Assembly (NCBI GenBank): GCA_004194705.1
Contig: SADC01001152.1
Coordinates: forward strand, 1 to 64,000
Source of the DNA: Ditylenchus dipsaci
Lineage: Eukaryota; Nematoda; Chromadorea; Rhabditida; Anguinidae
Length of the DNA stretch: 64,000 nt
Reading direction: 5' to 3'
Shown: in pieces, positions 9,717 through 21,857 of the stretch
Numbering within the stretch: the first letter of the stretch is position 1
Layout of the letters: the number at the start of each line of letters is the position of its first letter
The notes under the pieces: generated by a model
What the model was told of the DNA's origin: nothing
The model's database searches: none
What the model saw: only the letters and a program-made list of their open reading frames with translations
Program-made: the position numbers and the translations under genes

Positions 9717-10522
9717 GGGTGGTATTTAATTCTGCTCCCTAATCTGTGAAAAATGCCCCCTAATTCGAATTGCTCCCTAATTACTGAAAAATGCCCCCTA
9801 ATTTTCTGAAAAATGCCCCCTAATTTTTTTTCTCGTCGTTTTTAGTCAAAACTTCGCGGGAATTCAAATTTTCTAGTCAGAAAACAACTTGGATTGGTCA
9901 GAATCCCACCGCGGAATGGCCATAAGTCCCTGAGTCCCTCGAGTATTTTTTGAGTTTTGGCAAATAAATGATTTCACTAAAATCAATTATTCCTCAAAAC
10001 TCAAAAAGTACTCGAGAAAACGGCATTTTACCACTGTCAAACCATCTTCAGCATGCCCGAGTTGATCTAGAAAACAGGTTTTGGACCATGAAAAACGTAA
10101 AAAAATTTTTGATCCAAGTGGACGACCACTTGGTTTGGTTGGTTCAGACTAAAAAATTTAAAAACCACCGTAAGCCTGGAATTCTGAGCGATTAAGCCCA
10201 TCGGACCCGAAATCTGATCCGCTCAATCGATTTTTCTCAAAAAGTTCACCCCCCCCCTTTAGTAAACCCCCAAAAAACCAACTTTCAGGCGCTTCTGGCC
10301 ATTCCGCGGTGGGATTCTGACCAATCCAAGTTATTTTCTGACTAGACAATTTGAATTCCCGCAAAATTTTGACTAAAAATGACGAGAAAAAAAATTAGGG
10401 GGCATTTTTCAGAAAATTAGGGGTCATTTTTCAGTAATTAGGGGGCAATTCAAATTAGGGGGCATTTTTCCCGAAATTAGGGGGCATTTTTCACAGATTA
10501 GGGACAGAATTAAATATTACCC
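9717..10522. mobile_element. MULE-like element with sub-repeated TIRs, 9-bp TSD
   Basis: The ends GGGTGGTATTTAATTCTG and, reversed, GGGTAATATTTAATTCTG are flanked by ATTAGAATA at 9708-9716 and 10523-10531, an exact 9-bp TSD. The arms contain repeated GAAAAATGCCCCCTAATT units. Inside lies a second palindrome family (GGGAATTCAAATTTTC...CAGAATCCCACC) also found at 19.9-23.5 kb, and a third around 9960-10190 (CCAAGTGGACGACCACTTGG). No gene. Confidence 0.85.
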
Positions 10523-10529
10523 ATTAGAA

Positions 10530-11390
10530 TAGTCATCTAACACTTGATTTGAAAATTTTGCTCAAAAACTGACGCTACTAGCTAATAACAATTACCCCCC
10601 CCCCCCCACGAATCCAACCCTCCCAAAATTGCTGTAACTACCCTTTCAAACAATAAGTTTAGGCTTAGCCCTTAGGCTTGGGGGTGGGCCAGCGTACGGA
10701 AGTTGTAACTAATAAATGTGTTACGCCCTTTTTAGTGTCTGGGACATAAATTTGGATAGTACTTACTTAAGTTTTAGAAGGAAAATATTTAGGGAGTATT
10801 CTATACTATTCAATTTTTAGAAATATTTTAATAGAGGTAATGGCTCAACCTTTTCGGGACGGGACAGAATTTAACTTTAAAAATTTCGGGACGGGACACT
10901 GGGACGGAAGGGTCCTATAAAACTCCCTAGGGCGAGCAGCAATCTTGCCATCCCGTCATTTTTGAATTTTGAAATTTTTGTAAAAAGGCTAGAAAACAGA
11001 ATTCGAGTAAAATTTCTTCGGGACGAGACACCGGAACGGGAAAGGTGTCAAAAAAATTTCCGGCGGGATTCCAGGACGGAACAATGCTTCAAAATCAGAC
11101 CGGGCGGGCGGGAATTGTCCCGTCATCATCTCTATATTTTAAATTTGTGATTTTTTTATCACTTATTTTTGTAATTTATCGAGCCTATAAAAATGCTAAC
11201 TTTAATTAGAGTAATTTGACCATTTCTTCATTTGACGGTCAATTCCCCGTTTCACAGCACTAATTCAACCTAGGACCATTATTATCTGTCCCATACAACT
11301 ACTCTGGTCACTGGAATACCGACTCACCTGTGCTTTGCTGGCCGCTCACTTATTAATCAAGGCTTGACCAGGCAGACTTCGTGCCGTCAC
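10530..11390. other. Repeat-derived stretch upstream of the membrane-protein gene
   Basis: A poly-C run lies at about 10592-10606. Then 10846-11135 is rich in CGGGACGGGACA words related to the repeat at 1.8 and 3.6 kb. The last 200 bases before the ATG at 11398 show no TATA box or other promoter element I can support. Confidence 0.5.
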
Positions 11391-11397
11391 ATTCCAC

Positions 11398-14300
11398 ATG
11401 GCTGCACCTCCAATGCCCTACCGGGCACCCAAGTCGAGCACCCAGCAGTATGTAGCCTCATTTCCCCTCCTGTCTACTACAGAGACACTTTTGGACTGCA
11501 GCCAGTGGTCAATGAAAGAAATTTCACTGATTCTATAGCCAGTGAGTGCTCAGATGATTCCTCCTCCATGGCCACCAAATCCACAGGTCGTTTTTATGCC
11601 AAATGCGGTTTTTAATTTTTGCATCTCCGACTTTCAGTCAAAACCACCATGAACATATTCCACCCAGTGACCAACAACTACCCCACCAACCACATGCAGG
11701 AGAGCCAATACACTGATGTCACCCAGCAGTCACATTTGCAGGTGGAGGAAATACTTACCAATCAAGTGCTCATTTTGCATGCTCGCCTTCTTTTGATCCT
11801 TTCACTAGTAGCTTTTGGATCGGCAGTACAGTTGGTAATTTTTTTTGGGTAAATTTGATTGAATGGATTTTTTTTTCAATTTTCGCAGTAGTGAAAATAC
11901 AGAAATTTCACGATTTCCCAAAGAAAAAGATGGTGGTAAAATATCGCACGTGCCACTGGAAAAGCTCAAAAATTTGGCGATTTCCTTTTTTTTTAATTTT
12001 TCGTCAAATTGGAGTTATATAAGAGACAAAACTTTTTTTGTGGCCGAAAATCTCTTTTTATGGCGGTTTCGTTCTTCTCTGTGATGTGCGACCGCAGAGA
12101 ACGAAACCGGCCATAAAAAGATTTACGGCCATAGAAAAAATTTTTGCCCTTATATAAGGTGGTCCTTTATATTGGCCTAATTTTAAACTACTCCAATTTT
12201 CTGTTTTATTACTCTGGATTAGCGATCTATAGCTTATTCAACGCCTCCGTCTTTGCCATTTTGTTAAAAATAAAGTACAACAACTTTAATCCTAGGAGTT
12301 TCTTGGTCAGATTTGTAGTGATAGCAAAACCAATAACCTCCGCTATAGTGGCACCCTAAAAGTTCGTTTCCGCCTAGAGTCCGACACTTTTTTTTACCTT
12401 AATTTTTAAAATTTTTTGCTAAATATGATTCGTCAGTCTTATCAGAAAAATCCTGAGATTCTAGATTTGCCGGTCGTTTTTGTAAATGAAAAATATTTTG
12501 CCGTACAGACCGCAGGCACTCGCTATAGTGACACCCCTTTTTGTAATAGTGGTGTCACTATAGCGAGCACCCGCGGGTCTTCACGGCAGAATCTTTTTCA
12601 TTTACAAAGACGACCGGCAAATCTAGAATCTTAGGATTTTTCTGATAAGACTGAGGAATCATACTTGGTAAAAAAATTTAAAAATTAAGGCGAAAAAAGT
12701 GTGGGACCCTAGGCGGGAACGAACTTTTAGGAGTGCCATTATAGCATGGGTTGATTGTAGCTACCTTGTGCATTTTATAAATCAATTAAATACAGCCCAT
12801 TTAAAAATTTAGTTGGTGTTCTCAGTGATTTGTCTGTTTTTCGATGGAGCCCCCTACTATATTTGTTTGATAGCCTCGGTATGGTTTATGTGTTGTGCCT
12901 CTATTCTGTTATTTTTCATCAGAAGGCAGCACTCCAGGCAAATGTTGGTGAGTGCTTTTCCTGGCTAAAAGCTTGTGCATGTCAATCCAATTCAGGCCAC
13001 CTGCCTGATCTGCACCAGTGTGAGCATAGTGGTGTGTTCCCTTCTATTCTTTTGGACCACCATTCTAATCCATGGAGAGGATGAGCTAATCCGCAATGAA
13101 GATCAATTGCTGCTGAGCCTGAGCCTGAATACCACAGGTGAACATCCCAAAAGCCATGCAGCCATCAGAGCAGCTCATGAGTTGAAAGCTGCCAACCACA
13201 TTATAAGGTCAGATTTAGGAGCCAAGATTATTGTCAAAATTCCAGAGTTCAATCGTCGAAAAATGCTGCCTCCAAGCAAAATGTCTTTTTTCAATTTCGG
13301 GTTTTTTTAATTCGCACCTTATTGAAATTTTGACTTTTTCATATATTTTTTTATGGCTGTAAGTATTTTCCCCGTCAAATTATTCATTTAGCCCGCCAAA
13401 TCGTAAAAATTTGTTTCTCTGTATTATATCTTTGAAATTTTATTTTTATTTTTTTTAAGTTTTCATACCAACATGTAGGCCTGTATCTCAGTTTTTAAAC
13501 AACTTATCAACTGACTTCTTGAGATTTTGGAAAGTTGGAGAAAAAGGTCTTTGTAAAAGTCTTTAAAAAGTCTTTTGCATACAAACAATTTTTCTTCAAT
13601 TTTTGAAAATCTTAGGACATCAGTTTATAACTTGTTAGAAAGCTGAGATGCAGGGCTACATTTCGGTAGGAAAACTTGAAAACCAATTGAAAATGTTTTA
13701 GGGTGAAGACTAAGTCATGAAATTTGACTGGCTAAAAGAATAATTTGTCGGGATAAAATAACTTGAGCCTTTTTTATATGCAAGAAACAGTCAAAAATGA
13801 ATAAAATTAAAATATAGTGACACAAAAGTGCCAAATGCTCTAACCTTATTTTAAAGTAATACCAAAATTTTGAAAACTCAAAATTCTGGCATATACTGTG
13901 TGAAATCTCCGAAAACTATTACAGGAACACCAGGATGACCATGTACTCTTTGCACCTTGTTTTCTCACTCATTCAAGGTATTTATTGAAAGAAGCAGTAA
14001 CTAGAAAGCGAAAATGGCCGTCCGGGTTTAAATAATTTAGCTTGGGATAAATTTGCCAAATACGAAAATTGTCAAAACGAATATTGCCAAGACGAAAATT
14101 GCCCAATCGACAACGCAATTCACCCCCTGTCACACTCCTTGATCTTGGTAGATGTCAAGGTCGAGATCGACTTTTTTGAACTTTTTTGTGGCTAGAGATG
14201 ATTTTTTTAGTATCATTTTCATGTTTTTCATGCCAGAAAATAGCTCAGGATCTAAGCTTTTTTGTGTATAGTCAAACCTCAACACAGTGGCCCCCACCTC

Positions 14301-16586
14301 AAGTTCGTTCCCACCTAGGCTCCGACACTTTTTTAACCCCATTTTTGAAATAATTTATCGATTCTGTTTTGACAGTCTGGTCGCAAGGATTCCGATTTCG
14401 CCGATCTTTTTTAAAAAAATAAATAGTTTTTGCATTTAAAAAGCAAAACCTCGATATAATGGCCCCCTTAAAAAAATTAGAGGGCCACTATATCGAGGTT
14501 TTGCTTTTTAAATGCAAAAACTATTTAGTTTTTAAAAAAAGATCGGCGAAATCGGAATCCTTACGATATTTGCGACCAGACTGTCGAAACAAAACTAGGA
14601 AAAATTTTAAAAATGGGGTTAAAAAAGTGTCGGAGCCTAGGTGAGAACGAACTTGAGGGGCGGGAGGGTGGTGACGGGGGTATGGGGGGCACTGTATCGA
14701 AGTTTGACTGTATCAAAAACATTTTTTAAAATGCAACAAAAATATATATATGATGGTCTAAAAGTTGTAGGTTGGTCGATGTCACGGCCGAAGTACATCG
14801 ACCTCGACCAACCTACAACTTCGGTATTATTACACGCACTTTTGCTGTATAAATTAAAAGTCTAACCAAACAGCGGAAATGGCGTCTTTAACAACGTATT
14901 TATCGTTATTAGCATTTAAAAATTACTTGGAAAACATAATTCTATTTAAAAATAAACATAATTCTGGAGAAATAATGAAATTAGCCTCCTCCCCTCTCAG
15001 ACTCGGTGGCGGCCGGCGCCGCTGCCAGAGGCTGTAACATAAATTTACTAAAACTGGTGATTCAAAATATGCTGTTGGCGACGCATATGTTCATTCAAAA
15101 ATCACATCCTGCAAACTGTTTCTAAATTGACCAACTAAAAAAAACGGCGTAGATACTTTTGTCCCCTTTTTTCCACTTTTTGAAATCGCGCCTTTTTCAT
15201 TTTATTTATTTGGCTTCTGTTTCATTTTTCTTTAACTTTTTTTACTCTTAGTCGAACCTTTAAGCGTAGGTAAGCCATCGCCAGTCCATTTCCAACCAAC
15301 TTTAACCATCCAAACTGCAATGGATGGGGTAAGTGTGTCCTGTTCAGATGGATATCTATTTAGATGGCCTAAAAAATTAAAATTTCTTAAAAATAAACCA
15401 TTTTTTTACTGAAAGTTGTGTGGGGAATTGGTTTTGTTAACTCAAAAATTGCGATTTTACCCGTCCTAACTTCAATATTTAGGGTGGGCACCTCCCGGTT
15501 AGGTGGATATCCAGCTGGATATCTCCACCCTAACAACCCTCGTCCACTTGGAATTTTTTTAAAGTTTTCGGGCTCCAAAACATGTTTTCTGCACTAATTC
15601 GAGAATGCTGAAGACAGTTTGACAGTACTAAAATCACGTGTTATCGTTTTAATTTTTAAGTTATTGTGAATCATTGATTTATCAAAATCAGTAATTTACG
15701 ATAACTTAAAAATTTCTCGGTAAATCACGATTTCACTACTGTCAAACCATCTTCAGCATTCTCGAATTAGTGCAGAAAAATTGTTTGGAACCTTAAAACT
15801 AGAGTTGTCGACTCGACGCGTCGAATTCGACTTTTCACGTCGAAAAGTCGAAAATTTTCGACTTTCGACGTCGGACTCGACTCGACGCGTCGAAAATTTC
15901 GACGCGTCGACAACCCTACTTAAAACCATCAAAAATTTTTTTTATCAAAATGGACGACTACTTGGTTCGGTGCATGGATTATGCACCCAGTAGAACTGAG
16001 GTTTGATTTTAGAAAACATTTAAAATGATAGGAGTTTTTTGCAAGACAAATAAGTTAATTCAGAAATTTAAAACCAAAAAGGCGCAAATTTAAAAAGTTG
16101 AAAAAAAGGGGACAAACGAATTACGTAATTCGTTTATCTCCTTTTTCCATAAATGGAAAAAAGGGGACAAAAGGCAACGACCCAAAAAACGGGTGAACTT
16201 CAAACAGTAAGGCGAAAATTCAGTTACAGTCAGAAAAATATAACTCCTTATTCCTCCGTTTTTCACAGGTGCTTGTTGCGCTGCAATCCTTTACATTCTC
16301 TACAGGAACCAACGCTCTCTTATTGATGGCAAGGTTTCCAAAGGCTATTTTTTTAGTCAGCCTGCCAAACACCAGGTCACCTTCCAAAATAAATTAACAA
16401 AAAATTTTGAATGGTTTTAAGTTTTAGACAGTGTTGGTGCCAATTACACTCAAACAAGTGCGTGGCAAGATTACCAATCCCAACGACGAAGAAGAGGATG
16501 AGATAGACAGCACTTCCATAGGGGTCCAAACCAGTGGTGGTTATGTGGGCACAGGTGGTTATTCTAGAAGGGGCGATATGCTCTAG
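11398..16586 (+). CDS. Unrecognised multi-pass membrane protein, 8 exons
   Basis: Exons 11398-11447, 11483-11586, 11638-11834, 12923-12943, 12996-13207, 13925-13977, 16269-16333 and 16428-16586 join in frame to 286 codons and a TAG. All junctions are GT-AG with compatible phases; AATAAA lies at 16629. The first 95 or so residues are hydrophilic, rich in Ser, Thr, Gln and Asn. Hydrophobic segments follow: HARLLLILSLVAFGSAV, CLICTSVSIVVCSLLFFWTT and, created only by splicing exons 6 and 7, YSLHLVFSLIQGACCAAILY. A loop of about 50 residues with an NTT glycosylation site separates the second and third. The C-tail is acidic (NPNDEEEDEID) then Gly/Tyr-rich. The first intron is only 35 bases and exon 4 only 21; the latter's donor (GTTGGT) was chosen for phase over a nearby GTGAGT. 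Introns 3 and 6 hold MITEs. I do not recognise the family. Confidence 0.7.
12012..12170. mobile_element. Small palindrome in intron 3
   Basis: Arms TTATATAAGAGACAAAAC...AATCTCTTTTTATGGC and their inverse meet near 12090. It lies in intron 3 of the membrane-protein gene. No clear TSD. Confidence 0.6.
12333..12757. mobile_element. Decayed TA-type palindromic MITE in intron 3
   Basis: Arms with CTATAGTGGCACCCTAAAAG, GTTCGTTTCCGCC and GTCCGACAC and the inverse around a centre near 12545. Same family as 14271-14710, 17048-17478 and 62759-63185, but both outermost ends have lost the CAGTCAAACCTC terminus. Confidence 0.7.
14271..14710. mobile_element. TA-flanked palindromic MITE (CAGTCAAACCTC type)
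   Basis: Arms begin GTCAAACCTCAACACAGTGG and end TATCGAAGTTTGACTG, with TA on both sides. Inside each arm are GTTCGTTCCCACCTAGG, TCCGACACTTTTTTAACCCC and GCAAAACCTCGATATA. It lies in intron 6. Confidence 0.8.
15800..15918. mobile_element. 119-bp hAT MITE made of TCGACGCGTCGA words
   Basis: The ends TAGAGTTGTCGA and TCGACAACCCTA are flanked by CTTAAAAC at 15792-15799 and 15919-15926, an exact 8-bp TSD. The interior is repeated ACTCGACGCGTCGAA and GTCGAAAAGTCGAAAATT, itself palindromic. It sits in the right arm of an older palindrome. Confidence 0.9.
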
Positions 16587-16854
16587 ATATCACATTTTCC
16601 ACATTATTAATGATAATTTTTTTCCGACAATAAAGAATTTATATGAGAAAGTTGGATTTTTCCGAATTGTCCGTGTACCGCCCGTACTGACTTATCTTAC
16701 ACGGGAAAGGCACGACCTGATTGTGGCCTATCAAAAAACGTTATATATTAAAAGACAGATCTGACTGAGCTTATTAAGAAACCGTTCGCATAATCAGCTA
16801 CGGGTTGCACTACACTTAGATATTGACTTTTGAAAATTAGACATTTCTGATCTA

Positions 16855-17040
16855 CAGTCAACTCTCGATAATCCGTCACCCCTTGGGACCGGTCGTGGGG
16901 TGACGGATAATCAAGAGTGACGGATTAGCGAGTGACGGATTAGCCTTATTTATTTAAGGCGAAACCAAACAAATGTCACGAAGGTGACGGATTATCGAGA
17001 GAGACGGATTAGCGAGTGACGGATTATCGAGAGTTGACTG
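16855..17040. mobile_element. TA-flanked MITE (CAGTCAACTCTCG)
   Basis: The ends CAGTCAACTCTCGATAATCC and GGATTATCGAGAGTTGACTG are perfect inverses, flanked by TA. GACGGATTA is repeated internally. Typical of pogo/Tigger-type non-autonomous elements. Confidence 0.88.
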
Positions 17041-17047
17041 TAGTATA

Positions 17048-17478
17048 CAGTCAAACTCGATATAGTGGCCCCCACCTCAAGTTCGTTCCCACCTAGGGTC
17101 CGACACTTTTTTTAACCCTGTTTTTGAAATAATTTATTGATTATGTTATGACAGTCTGGTCGCAAATATCGTAAGGATTCCGATTTCGCCGATCTCTTTT
17201 AAAAAAAATAAATAGTTTTTGCATTTAAAAAGCAAAACCTCGATATAGTGGCCCCCCTTAAAAAAATTAGAGGGCCACTATATCGAGGTTTTGCTTTTTA
17301 AATGCAAAAACTATTTAGTTATTAAAAAACGATCGGCAAAATCGGAATCCTTACGATATTTGCGACCAGACTGTCATAACATAATCAATAAATTATTTCA
17401 AAAACAGGGTTAAAAAAAGTGTCGGACCCTAGGTGGGAACGAACTTGAGGTGGGGGCCACTATATCGAGGTTTGACTG
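17048..17478. mobile_element. TA-flanked MITE, 431 bp
   Basis: The ends CAGTCAAACTCGATATAG and TATCGAGGTTTGACTG are flanked by TA. The arms are nearly perfect and the centre is at about 17262. It lies 7 bases after the previous element, so two members of one superfamily used neighbouring TA sites. Confidence 0.88.
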
Positions 17479-17818
17479 TATATTGCAGATCAGCAACATT
17501 ATTTATCGGATAAGTTAGGTGCAGTGGTATAAGCTGCAGTTTCATTTCTCATGTCGCAGGCAGTGTTGTCCATTTGGCTCACATTTCTTCCGTTTTTCGA
17601 AATTTCGGAAACATTTTCAAAATTTGGCCAAATAAGTTATGGCCAAAACAAAAGTTCCGAAAATTTTGTTACACCGTGTATTGATAAGATACCCTCCCTG
17701 AAAAAAGGGAGCCACTGTTACAGGAGTCAACTGTACTAACAAACTTACACTCTTTATTTTTAACACGCAATACAACCCATAAACAATTCTACATTAAAAA
17801 AACACACATTTCTTGGAG

Positions 17819-19336
17819 CTAAAAAGTCTTTTTTACACCATAGCCAGAGGAAGGAGTCTCGAAAACATTGTGAAGAGCGACGTTGAGAACCCTGCCGTCA
17901 ACCACATGAGGACCAGCCCGCAAAGCGTTATGCACCTAAAAATTGCGTAGCGGAAAAGAGATCGGTAATGCGTACCTCACTCGGAGAAGAATATGTCACA
18001 TAGCCGAACCCTCTTGATCGACCATTCATTCGATCTAACTTGACTTCAGACATCACAACAGTACCAAACTTGGAGAACGACTCATAGAGCATTTTATCCG
18101 TAGTCCTAGGCGATAGAAGTCCAACGAACAATTCGAATTTAGCTCTAATCTGCTTTTCACCTCCCCGTGCAGCAATTTGCTTGCCATCAATCACATGTGG
18201 ACGGGCAGACAGTGCACCATTTAACTAAAACCAGAAACCGTATCACTGAAAACCATTTTAAGCTTTTCACCTCTTGCAAAGTGGAAAACATCACCCATCC
18301 ATGGTATAGCAATTGGCCCGTCTGTTTTTCACGAGCAATATTACAATGGTAGACTGATCCAAATCGCTCAAAGTATTCTCTTAGGCGATTTTCAGACATA
18401 TTCGGAGGCAATTGAGCGACAAAAAGCGTGAATTCTTTCGTCTTGTAATTGATCTTGACTTCCTTACCATCTATGGTGTGTGGCAGTGAACGCACAGCAT
18501 TTTCCAACTATAAAAAGCAGGAAAATATTGCAATTTCATGACGACAACTTCCACATACCTCATGTTGAGACGAGAAGCAGACAAAGCCATAGCAGAGAGA
18601 TTGTCTAGTCCGTCTGTCTTGGATGACTTCGGCTCGCGATAGATTTCCGAACTGAGAGTAGAAAGCATGCAACGATTCATCGCTAGTTATTGGCGATAGA
18701 TCTCCCACATAGAGCGCCAACTCCTTTGGACTGGGGTGCTCAACTTTAACTTGTTTCCCATCTATTACGTGCTTATTCGACGCCAAGCCTTCACTTATCT
18801 AAATTGCAAATTAGCAACATAGAAAAATCGGAGAAAGCAACCTGCCTCATTTATGCCAGAAAAATTGACAAAGCCCAAATTTATTCCTTTGATTGGATCA
18901 CGCTTTAAATGGCACGTCAACACTGTTCCAAAACGAGAGAAGTAAGCTCGCAGAGACTGTTCTGTGGATGATGGTGACAACTCAGTGACCACGAAGTCGA
19001 TATCTTGAAGCGGGCGAATGACGACTGGTTGATTGCCGATTAGATGTGGCTGAGAACCCAGTGCGTTTTCCAACTAAAACAAGAACATTATGTAGGAAAA
19101 ATCATTTGTTTTTTATGCACCGCTTCCTTGTCAGCAAATACTACAAAACCACGCTTTCTAGATTCCATGGTCTTTAAATTCCTAAGTATTCTAACAGAAA
19201 GGACCATGCCACACTGAGAGAAGTGTTGACTGACTGATAGCTCTGTAGCATCCAATGGCAGGTCTCCGACGAAGAGCTTATGGTATGGACGAATAAAGCT
19301 TATTTGACAGACGGCACCGAAGAGAGACTGTCGCAT
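17819..19336 (-). CDS. Five-RRM RNA-binding protein, one RRM per exon
   Basis: Exons (5' to 3') 19336-19121, 19073-18846, 18798-18559, 18507-18271, 18224-17976 and 17935-17819. Each of the first five carries one RRM: RNP2-like KLFVGDL, FVVTEL, LYVGDL, LFVAQL, LFVGLL and RNP1-like RKRGFVVF, NLGFVNF, CYGFVCF, YHGWVMF, SRGFGYV. After each RNP1 the exon stops in phase 0, and the next exon opens with the same motif (LENALGSQPHLIGNQPV; LENAVRSLPHTIDGKEV; LNGALSARPHVIDGKQI; VHNALRAGPHVVDGRVL), the end of the preceding RRM as in hnRNP A/Musashi-type domains. Exon 2 ends GAG/GCAGGT, an apparent GC-AG intron. Stop TAG at 17821-17819; AATAAA (minus) at about 17753. The start is uncertain, because the frame stays open to 19456. 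RNA binding follows from the family; target and partners are unknown. Confidence 0.85.
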
Positions 19337-20000
19337 GCCAACACCCAACGAATTTGAAACCAATTGCTTGGAGAAATAGCAGCCGCAAGAATAGCTCATG
19401 AAGCGAAAATGACCAATCGGACAGCCAGGCAAATGATAATCACGGCATTTTTGCAAAAACGCGCTTCACCAAATGCGATTTGAACAAAAGGTCCTCAAAT
19501 TTTTTTGTGCAAATCAAACTACCAAGAAATAATAATATCGAAATTACCGACATAACTTCTGGATGACTATAGCAGCCTTTCTTCCTTAAGCACAGCAACG
19601 ACTTTATAATCTATGACAAAAGAATAAAGTGAAAAAAGTGAAAAGTGAAAAATCATAGCAAAAATGAAGAAATTTTGGCCAAGTTTCGGAACACACCCCT
19701 CAGTCAAAAATCAGCTTGGGGGACCAATGCGTATTTTTAATTTTGAAAATTTTTTTATTTATCATAAAAAAATAAGGCTGTAACTAAAAACACACACCAA
19801 AATACTGATTTCCCGCAGTAAATTTATTATTTCCCGCAGTAAATTTGAATTTCAAACAAAATACTGATTTCCTGCAGTAAATTACTGATTTCCCGCAGTA
19901 AATTTTGTATTCCCTGCAGTAAATTTTGCGGGAATTTGAATTTTCAGGTCAGAAAATACCTTCAACTGGTCAGAATCCCACCCCAGAGTGGCCAGAAGTC

Positions 20001-21459
20001 GGCTGTACCCCGAAATTTAAGCGGCATTTTGCTAAGTGGTCGATTTGCTAAGCGGTCGTTTTGCCAAGAATTTTTTTGCTAAGCGACAAATTGCTAAGAA
20101 TTTTTTTGTTAAGGCGCCCATTTGCTAAGAATATATTTGCTAAGGCATTCTTTTCTTAAATCCCGATTTGTTAAGAACTTTTCTGACTTTTTGTACTTTT
20201 CCTTTTTCTCAATGTTCTGGTAGGGGATTAGAGATTTTTCCGAAACCAAAACCAAACCCAAACCTGAAAGATTAAAATTTCTTAAAAATAAAAAATAAGC
20301 CATTTTTTATAACTTAAAATTGTGTGGGGAATTGGGTTTGTCAAGCCCAAAGTTGCGATTTTACACACTCCAACTTCAATACCTGGTGTAGGTATCACCT
20401 GACCAGGTGGATGCCCACCTGGATGTCTTTAAAATCAAAAAGTTCATTTGAATAAAAAAAATCTATTTTTCCAACCAAAAAAATTTGTGAATAATTGGAC
20501 TTGATGAGACCAAAAGTGCGATTTCACCTACCCGATCCCAAATCTAGGGTTGAGTACCACCTGGACAGGTTGTTATCCAGGCAACTCAAGAGTAGGGGTA
20601 TATTCACCCAAATGACCTGAAAGGTCAAACGTTAGTCTTTTTATATCTGAAATTACGGTAAAAAATAAAGTGTGCACCCAGGTGGATTCGAACCAGCATC
20701 CTCGGCGGTGGCTATCCAAGTGGTCGTCCACTTGAATCAAAAATTTTTTTTTAGGTTTTCGAGTTCCAAAACAATTTTTCTGCACTAATTCAAGCATGCT
20801 GAAGATGGTTTGACAGTGGTAAAATCACGTTTTATCAAGAAATTTTTGAGTTATCATGAATTCTTGATTTTGATAAATCAATCGTTAGAAATAACTCTAA
20901 ATTTATCGATAAAACGTGATTTTATCACTGTCAAACCATCTTCAGCATGCTCGAATTAGTGCAGAAAAATTGTTTTGGAAACCGAAAACGTAAAAAAAAA
21001 AATTTTGATCCAAGTGGACGACCACTTGGATAGCCACCGCCGAGGATGCTGGTTCGCATCCACCTGGGTGCATACCTTTTTTATCGTAATTTTGAGTGTT
21101 TACTTGGCGAAGAGGTCCATATACTCATCACCAAAGTTACTGGTTCGAATCCCTCTGGGTGCAATCAGTCCAGAGTAGGAGACCCCGATTCAATTAAAAC
21201 CGTTTTTAGAACATGATTTTGGATTGAATCGTTTGGGTTTCAAGGTCTGTACCCCGAAATTAAGCCGAACTGAAGAAGATGTAGCTTAACAAACAAGATC
21301 TTTATCAAAACAACTACTTAGCAAAAAAATTCTTAGCAAAACGACCATTTAGCAAATTGGCGCTTAAATTGTGAATTCTTAGCAAATTCGCGCTTAAATT
21401 TTTTTTTCTTAGCAAATCGACCACTTAGCAAATTGCCGCTTAAATTTCGGGGTACAGCC
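20001..21459. mobile_element. 1.46-kb element with TIR GGCTGTACCCCGAAATT, 8-bp TSD
   Basis: The ends GGCTGTACCCCGAAATTTAA and its exact inverse are flanked by CAGAAGTC at 19993-20000 and 21460-21467. The undisturbed opposite arm of the host palindrome (about 21785-21850) gives the empty site GGCCAGAAGTCCCTG. The arms contain drifting TTTGCTAAGCGGTCG-type repeats. The interior holds another palindrome with CCAAGTGGACGACCACTTGG and a tRNA-like GCTGGTTCGCATCC. No gene. Confidence 0.88.
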
Positions 21460-21857
21460 CAGAAGTCCCTGAAAGTTGGTTTTTTGGGGGTTTACTAAAG
21501 GGGGGTAAACTTTTTGCGAAAAATCGATTGAGCGGATCAGATTTCGGGTCCGATGGGCTCAATTGCTCAGGATTCCACCCTTAACCATTCTCAATCATCT
21601 TAAACCACCCTAAACCATCCCAAACTGATCCAGACCAGTATCTAACTACCCTAAATCAGTGCTTAGGTTGGTTTAAGATAGTTGAGAATGGTTAAGGGTG
21701 GAATCCTGAGCAATTGAGCCCATCGGACCCGAAATCTGATCCGCTCAATCGATTTTTCGCAAAAAGTTTACCCCCCTTTAGTAAACCCCAAAAAACCAAC
21801 TTTCAGGGACTTCTGGCCACTCTGGGGTGGGATTCTGACCAGTTGAAGGTATTTTTC

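Larger units (their letters stand above)
13208..16268. other. Introns 5 and 6: palindromic repeats between exons
   Basis: Apart from exon 6 (13925-13977) this 3-kb stretch is non-coding. An inverted pair lies at about 13470-13680 (CCAACATGTAGGCC and GGGCTACATTT), the TA-flanked MITE at 14271-14710, and a CCAAGTGG/TCTTCAGCATTC palindrome at about 15480-15990 that hosts a small hAT MITE. Confidence 0.6.
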
